This document shows positions 8,513 to 16,241 of a DNA stretch of 64,000 nt, piece by piece. Positions within the stretch are counted from its first letter, which is position 1, and the number at the start of each line of letters is the position of its first letter. The stretch lies in contig DAIDKS010000024.1 of the NCBI GenBank assembly GCA_027449885.1, forward strand, positions 1-64,000, written 5' to 3'. Under the pieces are notes generated by a model that was not told the DNA's origin, searched no databases, and worked only from the letters and a program-made list of their open reading frames with translations. Position numbers and translations under genes: made by a program. The DNA comes from Acidimicrobiaceae bacterium. Its GTDB lineage: Bacteria > Actinomycetota > Acidimicrobiia > Acidimicrobiales > RAAP-2.

Positions 8513-9909
8513 CGCCCGCTCCACTCCCGCACGACGACCCGGTCGTCGAACGGCTCGACCCGGTCCCCCGTCGTCTGGGTGGTCTCGTGACCCTTGCCCG
8601 CGATGACCACCACGTCGCCCGGGGCTGCCGTCGTGAGCGCCCACTCGATCGCGGTGCGGCGGTCGACGTCACGGTGCACTGCGTGGGCCGCCGCCATTCC
8701 CGACATGATCGCGTCAATAATGGCATCGGGCGACTCGGACCTCGGATTATCCGAGGTCACGACGACTCGATCGGACCACTCCTCGGCCACCGAGCCCATG
8801 ACGGGGCGCTTGGCCTGATCGCGGTCGCCCCCGCACCCGAAGACGACGGTGACCCGGCGATCGGGCGCGAGTTCGCGGACGTCGCGCAGGAGCCGCTCCA
8901 GACCCGCCGGGGTGTGCGCGTAGTCGACGATGACCGTCGGATCGGCGTCGCGCACGACTTGGAATCGCCCCGGGACGCCGTGAACGTCGCCGAGCGCCGC
9001 CGCCACCTCCTCGTCCGGCGCGCCGAGAACCGAGAGGACGGTCATCGCCACCAGGGCGTTGTCGACGTTGTAGGCCCCCACGAGTGGCGACCGCACGAGG
9101 TGACCGCGCCAGAAGAACGACGTTCCGAGGATGGACGACGTCACGGCGTGGGCGTCCGCCCGCGTGACCGGCACGGCGGGCACGCGAACGGCGTCGCGTA
9201 GTCGCGCACCGTAGGCGTCGTCGACCCAGATGACGGCGCGCTTCGTCCGGTCGGCGGAGAACAGCGCCGACTTCGCACCGAAGTAGGCCTCCATCGTCCC
9301 GTGGTAGTCGAGGTGATCGTGGCTGAGGTTGGTGAAGGCGGCCACCTCGAACACCAGCCCGTCGACCCGCCCCTGATCGAGAGCGTGACTCGAGACCTCC
9401 AGTCCCACGACGGCCCTCGGTTTGGCCTCGGTGAACCCGTCGACGATGCGTCGGAGCGTGCGGTAGAGCTCGGGGGGCGCCGGGGTGGTGCGCAGGTTCG
9501 TCAGGGTCCCGACGCTCGCTCCGTTCCAGCCGAGGATCTGAGCCATCTCCCCCACGAGCGTCGTCACCGTCGTCTTGCCGTTGGTCCCGGTGACTCCCAC
9601 GAGCTCGAGTTCGCGCTCCGGATGTCCCACGATGCTCGACGACACGTCCGCGGCGAGTGCTCGAACCTGACTCGTCGGCACGACGACGACGGGCACTCGA
9701 TCGGTCACCACCGACGTCGCCATCACGGCGACGGCCCCGCGCTCGATCGCGTCGTCGACGTAGCGCTCGCCATTGTCCTGCGTGCCCGGCATCGCGAGGA
9801 AGAGAGACCCGGGAGTGCAGCGCCGCGAGTCGTTCTCGACGCTGTGGATCTCGACGGTGGCCGTCGCCAAGTCGAGCCGCGCGTCGTCGAAGAGGTCGCC
9901 GAGCTGCAT
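8506..9909 (-). CDS. murE: UDP-MurNAc-tripeptide synthetase (meso-diaminopimelate-adding)
   Basis: Mur ligase adding the third stem-peptide residue. At 467 residues it has the P-loop GVTGTNGKTTVTT (about 105-117), the EVSSHAL and NLSHDHLDYHG motifs, the carbamylated-lysine region FGAKSALF, and VIVDYAHTP. The C-domain carries SDNPRSE. The DNPR motif is the known marker of meso-diaminopimelate specificity, as opposed to lysine. Start and stop overlap neighbours: TGATG with ftsI and 7 bases with mraY. Confidence 0.97.
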   Translation of the reverse strand: MQLGDLFDDARLDLATATVEIHSVENDSRRCTPGSLFLAMPGTQDNGERYVDDAIERGAVAVMATSVVTDRVPVVVVPTSQVRALAADVSSSIVGHPERELELVGVTGTNGKTTVTTLVGEMAQILGWNGASVGTLTNLRTTPAPPELYRTLRRIVDGFTEAKPRAVVGLEVSSHALDQGRVDGLVFEVAAFTNLSHDHLDYHGTMEAYFGAKSALFSADRTKRAVIWVDDAYGARLRDAVRVPAVPVTRADAHAVTSSILGTSFFWRGHLVRSPLVGAYNVDNALVAMTVLSVLGAPDEEVAAALGDVHGVPGRFQVVRDADPTVIVDYAHTPAGLERLLRDVRELAPDRRVTVVFGCGGDRDQAKRPVMGSVAEEWSDRVVVTSDNPRSESPDAIIDAIMSGMAAAHAVHRDVDRRTAIEWALTTAAPGDVVVIAGKGHETTQTTGDRVEPFDDRVVVREWSGRC

Positions 9910-11732
9910 CAGGTCACGTCCGAGGCCACGCTGGCGCTACCGGTCAGCGGCTTGACGGTGATTCCGGTGGACGGGATCCCGTAGTGGTGCAGGGCGTAGG
10001 ACATCACTTGCTGGAAGACCGGAGCGGCGGCCGTACCACCGTAGATCGTCGTGAGAGGACGCTCAACGACCACGATCATGGAGAACGTCGGACGCTCGGC
10101 GGGCGCGAAACCCACGAAGGTCGCGTTATACCAGGACGTCAGCTGCGCTCGGCCCGGGTACGGGATCGTCGCCGTACCGGTCTTGCCCGCGACGGGATAG
10201 CCCGGGATGATCGCGTTGACGCCCGTCCCCGCGAGCACGACCTGCTGGAGCATCGAGGTAAGCGTCGCGGCGGTCGTCGCGCTCATCACTCGACGGGTCG
10301 CACCGGCGGGGGCTGCGGTCACGGCTCCCGTGGAGCTCACGTAGCCGCGCACCAGCTGGGGCTCCACGAAGACGCCTCCGTTGGCGATGGCGTTGTAGGC
10401 GTCGAGCACCTGGATGGGTGGAACGGCGTCAACCTGTCCGATGGGCATGGCGGCCATGTCGGACGGGTACCAACTGTTCGCGTTGACGAGCAGTCCCGCC
10501 GTCTCACCGGGATACTGCAGGGTCGTCAGCTGTCCGAATCCGAGGCGCTCGACCTGGCTCAAGAGTCCCGACTCGCCGAGGCGGTTCGTGATCTCGTAGG
10601 TTCCGATGTTCGACGACAGAGCGAGGACCTGGGTGGCCGTCAGGTGCTCGAAGCCGTGGGGCTCCGCGTCGTGGAAGACGCGCGTTCCGACGACGACGCT
10701 CGGCGGGACGTTGAGCACCGTGTGCGGCGTGATGATCCCGTCCTGGAGCGCCGCGGAGAACGTCACGGCCTTGAAGACCGACCCGGGCTCGTAGGCGTAG
10801 CTGAACGCGAGGTCGTTGATCGTCTGCTGGATGCCGGGAACGCCGACGTTGACGCCCCACGACGGGATGGGTCCGAGAATGCCGGCCTTCGCCTTGGTGT
10901 TGACGAGTGAGGCGTTCGCGAGGATCTGGCCGGTGTGGACGTCCATGACGATGGCCGTGCCCGCCACCGCGTCGGTTGACGCCAGGTCACGGGCGAGAGC
11001 GCGCTCGGTGACGAACTGGAGCGAGTTGTCGATGGTCAGCTCGAGCCCGACGCCCGGCGTCGCCTTGCGGATGACCGTGCTGTAGGAGGCGGGGAGGTTG
11101 ACCCCACTCGCCGAGACGAAGGCTCGCGTGACCCCGGACTGACCGGCCAGCAGCTTCTGGTACTGGTACTCGAGCCCGGCCGAGCCCGTGCCCGACGAGT
11201 TGACCCCTCCCACGAGGGACGTCGCGACGGGGCCGTTCGGGTAGTCACGTACCGAGGAGTTCTGGACCACGATGCCGGGGAAGTTCATCGCGGTGATCGT
11301 CCGACCGGTCGTGACGTCCAACGTGTTCGTGAGAATCACGTAGCCGTTGCGCTGGCTGAGCAGCGTCGTGAGCTTCGCCACGGGAACCTTGACCAGCGGC
11401 GAGAGAGCGGCGGCCTCGGTCGCCGGATGGGCGATCTGGAAGTCATCGGCGATGACGACGGCGGTGGGGCGCGACACGGCGATGATCTGACCGTTGCGGT
11501 CGTAGATGCCGGCGCGCAGCGCCTGGGTCGTCAGGTCCACGCGGACCTGTGCGACCGAGAGCTTGGCGTAGTAGGCGTGATCCAGTACCTGCAGCGCCAC
11601 GAGCCGCAGGCTGAGGAGCAGTAGCGCTACGGCGAAGAGTCCACGCAGGAGACGGAGTCGCCGGGGCAGAGCCCGTCGCGGTCGCTCGGGTCGGCGGACC
11701 GTTCGGGTGGGTGGCGCCAGGGTGGGGCTCAC
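9909..11732 (-). CDS. ftsI: Division-specific penicillin-binding protein (class B, FtsI/PBP3)
   Basis: Septal transpeptidase of 607 residues. It has a basic N-terminus, one membrane anchor (about residues 29-50), a pedestal domain beginning QALRAGIYDRNGQIIA, and a transpeptidase domain. Catalytic motifs are all present: SVFK with S318 and K321, SSN at 373-375, and KTGTA starting at K517. The GTG start overlaps the ftsL-like stop in a GTGA. It ends in a short Ser/Thr/Val tail with no PASTA repeats. It should pair with FtsW in the divisome. Confidence 0.96.
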   Translation of the reverse strand: MSPTLAPPTRTVRRPERPRRALPRRLRLLRGLFAVALLLLSLRLVALQVLDHAYYAKLSVAQVRVDLTTQALRAGIYDRNGQIIAVSRPTAVVIADDFQIAHPATEAAALSPLVKVPVAKLTTLLSQRNGYVILTNTLDVTTGRTITAMNFPGIVVQNSSVRDYPNGPVATSLVGGVNSSGTGSAGLEYQYQKLLAGQSGVTRAFVSASGVNLPASYSTVIRKATPGVGLELTIDNSLQFVTERALARDLASTDAVAGTAIVMDVHTGQILANASLVNTKAKAGILGPIPSWGVNVGVPGIQQTINDLAFSYAYEPGSVFKAVTFSAALQDGIITPHTVLNVPPSVVVGTRVFHDAEPHGFEHLTATQVLALSSNIGTYEITNRLGESGLLSQVERLGFGQLTTLQYPGETAGLLVNANSWYPSDMAAMPIGQVDAVPPIQVLDAYNAIANGGVFVEPQLVRGYVSSTGAVTAAPAGATRRVMSATTAATLTSMLQQVVLAGTGVNAIIPGYPVAGKTGTATIPYPGRAQLTSWYNATFVGFAPAERPTFSMIVVVERPLTTIYGGTAAAPVFQQVMSYALHHYGIPSTGITVKPLTGSASVASDVT

Positions 11733-12193
11733 CGGGACGTCCGTGGCGTGACCGGGGCATAGCCCACGAACTGCGGCACGGGAAGTGGCTTGTTGAGTGC
11801 GACGGAGGGCACCTGGATGATCACGGTGGGGTCGACCAGGTGGAGGGCTCCGGCGTGCGACGCAACGGAGCCCGGAGCGGCGACGTTGGTCAGAGAACCC
11901 ACTTGCTCGGCGTAGCTGGACTGGACCTGCAAGACCTCATTCTGCAACGCGTGCAGCTCAACCTGGCGACTCGCGACCTCCATGCTGCCCACGAGCGACG
12001 CCGCGACCGCCAAGCCAACGATGATGACCGCGCGGCGCGTCGGCGTCGCACCCCGCCACAGAGAGCGCAAGGCGTTGCGACGGGGCTGGCCGGCGCGGTG
12101 CGCGCCGGGGCGTGGCGAAACCGTCCCCGGCACCGGCCGTAGCGTCTCGCGCGGGGTGACGTGGGGCCGCCGGGGAAGGGTAACGACGCTCAC
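11729..12193 (-). CDS. ftsL: FtsL-like bitopic division protein
   Basis: A 154-residue protein assigned mainly by position between rsmH and ftsI and by architecture. It has a basic cytoplasmic N-terminus (about 1-53), a single membrane segment (about 54-72, RAVIIVGLAVAASLVGS), then a probable short coiled coil (RQVELHALQNEVLQVQSSYAEQ) and a Pro/Val-rich tail. FtsL forms a coiled-coil complex with FtsB/DivIC and FtsQ. The frame extends upstream, but the GTG at 12193 makes a GTGA overlap with rsmH, as at neighbouring junctions. FtsL sequences diverge fast, so homology is inferred rather than seen. Confidence 0.75.
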   Translation of the reverse strand: MSVVTLPRRPHVTPRETLRPVPGTVSPRPGAHRAGQPRRNALRSLWRGATPTRRAVIIVGLAVAASLVGSMEVASRQVELHALQNEVLQVQSSYAEQVGSLTNVAAPGSVASHAGALHLVDPTVIIQVPSVALNKPLPVPQFVGYAPVTPRTSR

Positions 12194-13194
12194 GCCGCGA
12201 CCTTCCACGCACTCCGCAGACGCGCCGAGTGGGCGCGAGGGTTCTCGGCGACCTCGTCAGCACTCGCCAGTCGCGCGCTGGCTCGAGGGACGCGGGCCGT
12301 CGGCACCGCCCCGCAGACGCACCCGATCTCCGGCGGGCAGTGGCAACCTCCGGTGGCGGCGTCGTGGAAGAACGCCTTCACCATTCGGTCCTCACCCGAG
12401 TGGTACGAGATCACGATCATGACCCCGCCCACCGACAGGGCGTCCCAGCCGGCTTCGAGGCCGTCCCCCAGTTGGTCGATTTCGTGGTTCACGGCGATCC
12501 GCAAGGCCTGGAAGACCCGCGAGGCCGCGTTGCCACGTCGGCGCGCAGCCGGCGGAACCGCCGCCTCGACGGCGCGAACGAGTTCGAACGTGGTGACGGG
12601 TCGCTCGGCGATCACGCGGTCCGCGATGGCCCCGGCGAACCGCGCCTCACCGTTGTCGCGCAGTAGTTCGATCAACTCCGCCCGGCTGAGTCCCGCGAGG
12701 ACCTCGGCCGCGGTGGCCCCCCGCGTGGGATCCATGCGCATGTCGAGCGGGGCGTCGAAGCGGTAGGAGAAGCCCCGCTCGGGGTCGTCGAGCTGTCGTG
12801 ACGAGACGCCGAGGTCGTAGAGGATGGCGACGATCGGGTCGGACCCGATGAAGTCGCGCTCCGCCGCCACCAGCGCCGACACGTCGGCGAAGGTCCCGGC
12901 GACGACGCGAACGCGATCCCCGTAGGGAGCGAGTCGGGAGAGGGCGGCCACGCGGGCCGCGGGATCGCGATCCACCCCGAGAACCCGTAGGTCAGAACGG
13001 GCCTGGAGTATCGCTGCGGCGTGTCCCCCACCCCCGAGCGTCGCGTCGATCAGGACACCGGGCCCCTCGCTCTCCATGAGGGTAAGGACCTCGCCGACCA
13101 TGACCGGGGCGTGATAGCTCTCGGCGGTGGTCGGCCGCTCTGCGCGACCACGATGTGGCGGTCGACGACGGGGACGAACATCGATCTCGATCAC
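12190..13194 (-). CDS. rsmH: 16S rRNA (cytosine-1402-N4)-methyltransferase
   Basis: SAM-dependent methyltransferase (MraW) modifying C1402 in the ribosomal decoding site. The 334-residue protein shows YHAPVMVGEVL, the SAM loop IDATLGGGGHA, GVDRDPAA, the family hallmark YDLGVSSRQLDDPERGFSY, DMRMDP, and the C-terminal ISYHSGEDR segment. A cysteine-rich insertion near the end (CHCPPEIGCVCG) is frequent in this family. The start is the GTG at 13194, overlapping mraZ by GTGA. A much longer open frame upstream only reads through mraZ and is not used. Confidence 0.97.
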   Translation of the reverse strand: MIEIDVRPRRRPPHRGRAERPTTAESYHAPVMVGEVLTLMESEGPGVLIDATLGGGGHAAAILQARSDLRVLGVDRDPAARVAALSRLAPYGDRVRVVAGTFADVSALVAAERDFIGSDPIVAILYDLGVSSRQLDDPERGFSYRFDAPLDMRMDPTRGATAAEVLAGLSRAELIELLRDNGEARFAGAIADRVIAERPVTTFELVRAVEAAVPPAARRRGNAASRVFQALRIAVNHEIDQLGDGLEAGWDALSVGGVMIVISYHSGEDRMVKAFFHDAATGGCHCPPEIGCVCGAVPTARVPRASARLASADEVAENPRAHSARLRSAWKVAA

Positions 13195-13613
13195 GCGAGG
13201 ACTCCATCGCGGAACGTGCTCTCGGCGGGGGCCACCTTGTCGCGATAGGCCCCCGGGCTCCAGAGCTCGAGGTGGTCCAGCGCCCCGACGACCAGCACAT
13301 CGCCCGTGAGGCCCCCGAACTCCCGGATGGCCCCGGGCAGGGCGAAGCGACCCTGGCGGTCGAACTCGACGTCGGACGAGTTGGCGGCCCAGAAGCGGGC
13401 CAGACGCCGCTGCTCGGGGTCGCCGCTGCGACTCTGGGACAGACGCAGCTCGCTCTCTCGCGTGAACTCCGCCGGCGTCCACAAGGCGACGCAACCCTCA
13501 CTGTGGGGGCTCAGATGCCCACCGCGCTCGAACTCCGGGCGAAAGCGGGCGGGCAGGATCAAGCGTCCCTTCGCGTCCAGCGTGTGCTGGAACTGGCCGA
13601 CGAACCCGCTCAC
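13191..13613 (-). CDS. mraZ: Transcriptional regulator MraZ
   Basis: A 140-residue protein with two AbrB-like SpoVT folds. The two DxxxR repeats are clear: LDAKGRLILPARFR (about 12-25) and FDRQGRFALPGAIREF (about 83-98). MraZ forms a ring-shaped oligomer that binds repeats ahead of its own gene and represses the dcw operon. The GTG start has a strong AAGGGAGG site about eight bases upstream. Three matching operator repeats lie immediately upstream, so autoregulation is likely here. Confidence 0.97.
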   Translation of the reverse strand: MSGFVGQFQHTLDAKGRLILPARFRPEFERGGHLSPHSEGCVALWTPAEFTRESELRLSQSRSGDPEQRRLARFWAANSSDVEFDRQGRFALPGAIREFGGLTGDVLVVGALDHLELWSPGAYRDKVAPAESTFRDGVLA

Positions 13614-13634
13614 CGCCTTGCCCTCCCTTTAGCA

Positions 13635-13671
13635 CCACTTCGCCCCACTTCGTGACACAGTACACCACTTC
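13635..13671 (-). promoter_or_regulatory. MraZ operator boxes upstream of the dcw operon
   Basis: On the minus strand the heptamer GAAGTGG occurs three times, at 13665-13671, 13645-13651 and 13635-13641. The spacings are 20 and 10 bases, so all copies face the same side of the helix. Known MraZ operators are GTGG-containing direct repeats about 10 bases apart. A TACTGT (13657-13662) that could be the -10 box lies between the first and second copies, in a position where MraZ binding would block RNA polymerase. Confidence 0.8.
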
Positions 13672-13769
13672 GTGGGACGGGCGCGCCCGAAAGCGGTTCG
13701 TCAGTGGTGGTGGCGCCCCACTCGGCGCGGCACGGACGAGAGGGCGGCGAGCGCCGATGGAGGCGTCGT

Positions 13770-14432
13770 TCAGGCGTCGAGGATGAGGCGACGGCGTCGC
13801 CAAGGACCCGACTCGTCCTCGAGACGAGCGAGTAGCGCCCCGGGATCGATGCCGAGGTCGACGAGGGTCGCGTGGTCGAGGGCGCGGTCCAGCCCGACGG
13901 GTGGAGCTGCGAGGGCCGCGACGATGTCGCGAGAGTCCTCCACCGGACACACGGTCGAGAGGAAGGTGCCTTCGCGAACTCGCCACTGGGTCACTCCGAC
14001 GACCTTGCGACCGCCCACGAAGACCTCGCCCGGACCCGCGCCCGTGAAGCAGGCCACGCGGAAGTGGGGGTCATCGACGACGGCGCCCACGTGCACCGTG
14101 AGATCGATCGCCCCCTCTCCCCGCAACGCGGCGTACCACCATCGCCCGACCTTGTCGGCCGCGGCTCGGACGTCGTCGTGGTGCCGTCGATCGTTCGCGG
14201 GAATCCACCAGTCAACCCAGAGGTCGTCGGGGTGCAGCGCGACCACGCCGCCACCCCCGCGGCGGCGGCGGATCGCCCACCGGGTCGCGGCGTCCGCGTT
14301 CAGCACGCGGGAGGGCTGCGCACTGCCCAGGACGAGAGTGGTACGCGTCGGACTCACCTCGAACATGGTCGGCTCGTCGATCCGGCGCAGCGCGTCGTAG
14401 TCGTACAGCTCCTCGAGCTCGTCGTCGATCAC
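13770..14432 (-). CDS. Lipoate-protein ligase A-like / biotin-lipoate ligase family protein
   Basis: A 220-residue protein with the core of the BPL/LplA fold. RRRGGGGVVALHPDDLWVDWW matches the R-R-x-G-G-G lipoyl-AMP loop, and VFVGGRKVVGVTQ carries the lysine (GRK) expected to contact the acyl-adenylate, followed by a short C-terminal helical part. It lacks the larger accessory domain of stand-alone LplA, so it may be an amidotransferase or a ligase with a distant substrate. The GTG at 14432 overlaps the HNH gene stop (GTGA), so the two are probably translated together. The family call is fairly firm; the substrate is not. Confidence 0.75.
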   Translation of the reverse strand: MIDDELEELYDYDALRRIDEPTMFEVSPTRTTLVLGSAQPSRVLNADAATRWAIRRRRGGGGVVALHPDDLWVDWWIPANDRRHHDDVRAAADKVGRWWYAALRGEGAIDLTVHVGAVVDDPHFRVACFTGAGPGEVFVGGRKVVGVTQWRVREGTFLSTVCPVEDSRDIVAALAAPPVGLDRALDHATLVDLGIDPGALLARLEDESGPWRRRRLILDA

Positions 14433-14935
14433 GAAGCGCGTTGCAGGTAGGTCGCCCACTCCGGATGAGGGTCCGGAACGTAGCGCCACCGCCACCACGG
14501 CCCCTCGGGGACCTTCGGCTCGAAGTGGAGTCGCCACCCGATCTCCTCGAGAAGCCGATCACCCTTTTGCATGTTGTGACGACGGCACGCGGCCACCACG
14601 TTCGTCCACACGTGCTGCCCCCCACGGCTGCGGGGGACGACGTGATCGATAGTGTCCGCGTGCTCGAGGCAGTACGCGCAGCGGTAGCCGTCGCGAATCA
14701 GGAGGGCCCGGCGCGTCAGCGGTGGGACGCGAACCTTGATGGGTAGACGGACGACGTCGTGCAGGCGCACGATCGTGGGGACCGGCACCGAGAGTGAGGC
14801 CGAGTGAAACACCGGGGCGTCGTCCTCCACGGCCACCGGCTCGGCGCGGCCGCCGAGCATCAGGACGACGGCTCGCCGCTCGCTGACCAACTGGAGTGGC
14901 TCGAACGTGGCGTTGAGCAGCAGCACGCGGCTCAT
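14429..14935 (-). CDS. HNH endonuclease family protein
   Basis: A 168-residue protein starting MSRVLLLNATFEPLQLVSERRAV, followed by an HNH/McrA-type zinc-binding nuclease core. CAYCLEHADTIDHVVPRSRGG holds a CxxC pair and the DHVVP metal motif, then the WTNVVAACRRHNMQKGD knuckle with C/H and N. This stand-alone form without a restriction partner is widespread in Actinobacteria and of unknown role, perhaps DNA repair or processing. The ATG at 14935 was chosen over an upstream ATG because the conserved N-terminus begins there. It is coupled to the lipoate-ligase-like gene. Confidence 0.87.
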   Translation of the reverse strand: MSRVLLLNATFEPLQLVSERRAVVLMLGGRAEPVAVEDDAPVFHSASLSVPVPTIVRLHDVVRLPIKVRVPPLTRRALLIRDGYRCAYCLEHADTIDHVVPRSRGGQHVWTNVVAACRRHNMQKGDRLLEEIGWRLHFEPKVPEGPWWRWRYVPDPHPEWATYLQRAS

Positions 14936-14945
14936 GCGAAGAAAC

Positions 14946-15236
14946 CTACCGCCCGCGCGACTGCGCTCGTGACCACTTCGCCGCCGCGACCACCTCGCGA
15001 GGATCGAGGATCCCATCGCGATCGCCCGTGGCCGTCGCGACTCGGAACGCCCAGTAGCGCGGATCCGGCACCGGGACGTACGGGGAGTGCCGCCACCAAC
15101 CGGGACGACGGAGCCGCCAGGCCGCGACCAGGACGGGAGCGAGGTCGGCCGGGTGACGGACCAGGTAGCGAGCGAGGTCCCTCGCCGTGCGGTTCAGAGT
15201 GCTCCGGCCACCACTCGTGGCGTCCGGATGATTCAC
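14946..15236 (-). CDS. Small uncharacterised protein upstream of the HNH gene
   Basis: A 96-residue basic protein that I cannot assign a function. It is rich in Arg and Trp, with LRRPGWWRHSPYVPVPDPRY in the middle and an acidic ILDPREVVAAAKW segment near the end. There is no membrane segment or signal peptide. It lies 10 bases upstream of the HNH gene and 16 bases downstream of the DUF3040 gene, all on the same strand, so it is probably part of their transcript. Codon use (G/C third positions) fits a real gene. The start is GTG with a weak ribosome binding site. Confidence 0.6.
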   Translation of the reverse strand: MNHPDATSGGRSTLNRTARDLARYLVRHPADLAPVLVAAWRLRRPGWWRHSPYVPVPDPRYWAFRVATATGDRDGILDPREVVAAAKWSRAQSRGR

Positions 15237-15252
15237 CGTCCGGCCCGTCCGA

Positions 15253-15639
15253 TCACTGCTGACGGCGCCGTTGACGCGTGATCCACTCCCGCAGCGAACG
15301 GGTTCGCGGGCCGATGGTCGCTGTCGGGTCTTCCCCCTGAGCCGGTCGCGTTAGGTCGCGCCAGGAGGCCCGGCCGAGAAGTCGTGCGTTGCGCTCCACG
15401 ACGATCGCCGACACGAACATGAGAGCGACGCCCAGCAGGCCCAGGGCCACCGAGTGGGAGAAGAAGAGGACCAGGATGAGCAGCCCGGCGATGAAGCCGG
15501 CGATTCCCCAGCGGACCCGCCGCCCCCCGTGGGCGTAGACGCTGGTCGCGCGCACGTTCTTGGCGAAGTGGGGGTCCTGGCGCGTGAGGGACTCCTCCAA
15601 CTGCGCCAAGATTCGCTGCTCGTGCTCGGATAGCGGCAC
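15253..15639 (-). CDS. DUF3040 membrane protein
   Basis: A 128-residue protein with the actinobacterial DUF3040 layout: an N-terminal PLSEHEQRILAQLEESL helix, a polar loop, two close membrane segments (WGIAGFIAGLLILVLFFSHS and ALGLLGVALMFVSAIVV), and a basic cytoplasmic tail. The function is unknown. I set the start at the GTG at 15639 because an excellent AAGGAGG (15644-15650) stands five bases ahead and PLSEHEQ is the typical beginning. The upstream in-frame ATG at 15711 lacks such a site. It is the first gene of the DUF3040, small unknown, HNH, lipoate-ligase-like run. Confidence 0.85.
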   Translation of the reverse strand: MPLSEHEQRILAQLEESLTRQDPHFAKNVRATSVYAHGGRRVRWGIAGFIAGLLILVLFFSHSVALGLLGVALMFVSAIVVERNARLLGRASWRDLTRPAQGEDPTATIGPRTRSLREWITRQRRRQQ

Positions 15640-15740
15640 CGCCCCTCCTTCCGCGTCTACCGAGGGCTCTGGTCGCATCGTACCGTCCGCCACCGACAAT
15701 CCGCACATCACGCGGCGCGGAACCAGGGTACCGACTCAGA

Positions 15741-16241
15741 ATGGAGAACGTGCGCCTCGCCTTCATCTGCACCGGCAACATCTGCCGCTCCCCCATGGCT
15801 GAAGTGTCGGCCCGGCACCTGCTCGACGAGGACCCCCTCACGCGCGGCCGCGTCACCGTCTCGAGCGCCGGGACGGCCCGGTGGCACGTGGGCGAGCAGA
15901 TGGATCCGCGCGCCCGATCCGCGCTCGATCGTGGCGGCTTCACCGGTCCCGGCTCCCCGGCGGCCTTCGCCGATCGGGACTACCTGAACGCGCAGGACCT
16001 CGTCGTCGTGATGACCCAAGAGCACCTGCGCGACGTGCGCTCCCGGCTGACGGCGCCGCACGTGAGAGTCGAGCTGGCGCGCGATCTCCTCGGATCCCCC
16101 CGGGGGCTCGAGGTCGCCGACCCGTACTACGGCAACGCGGCGGACTTCGACGCCTGTCTCGCCCAACTCACAGAAGTGGGTCGGTATTTGAGAACGGAAT
16201 TTCGTCAGCGATGGGGTGGTGAATCGTCGAGCGGAGGGTGA
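15741..16241 (+). CDS. Low-molecular-weight protein tyrosine phosphatase
   Basis: A 166-residue phosphatase. The P-loop FICTGNICRSPMAE holds the nucleophilic Cys10 and Arg16, and the general-acid loop is DPYYG near residue 130. In bacteria these enzymes dephosphorylate tyrosine kinases of capsule synthesis or act on small aryl phosphates. Start choice is open: the ATG at 15741, or a GTG at 15750 that sits 7 bases after CAGAAT. The last 74 bases overlap the convergent MFS gene, so the C-terminal Gly/Ser tail is encoded antisense to the end of that exporter. Confidence 0.92.
   Translation: MENVRLAFICTGNICRSPMAEVSARHLLDEDPLTRGRVTVSSAGTARWHVGEQMDPRARSALDRGGFTGPGSPAAFADRDYLNAQDLVVVMTQEHLRDVRSRLTAPHVRVELARDLLGSPRGLEVADPYYGNAADFDACLAQLTEVGRYLRTEFRQRWGGESSSGG

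Noticed and set aside
7479-8726. Upstream extension of the ftsW frame (835 codons in all)
   Set aside because: This part only reads mraY/murE DNA in another frame; FtsW begins at the ATG at 7478 with its normal N-terminus.
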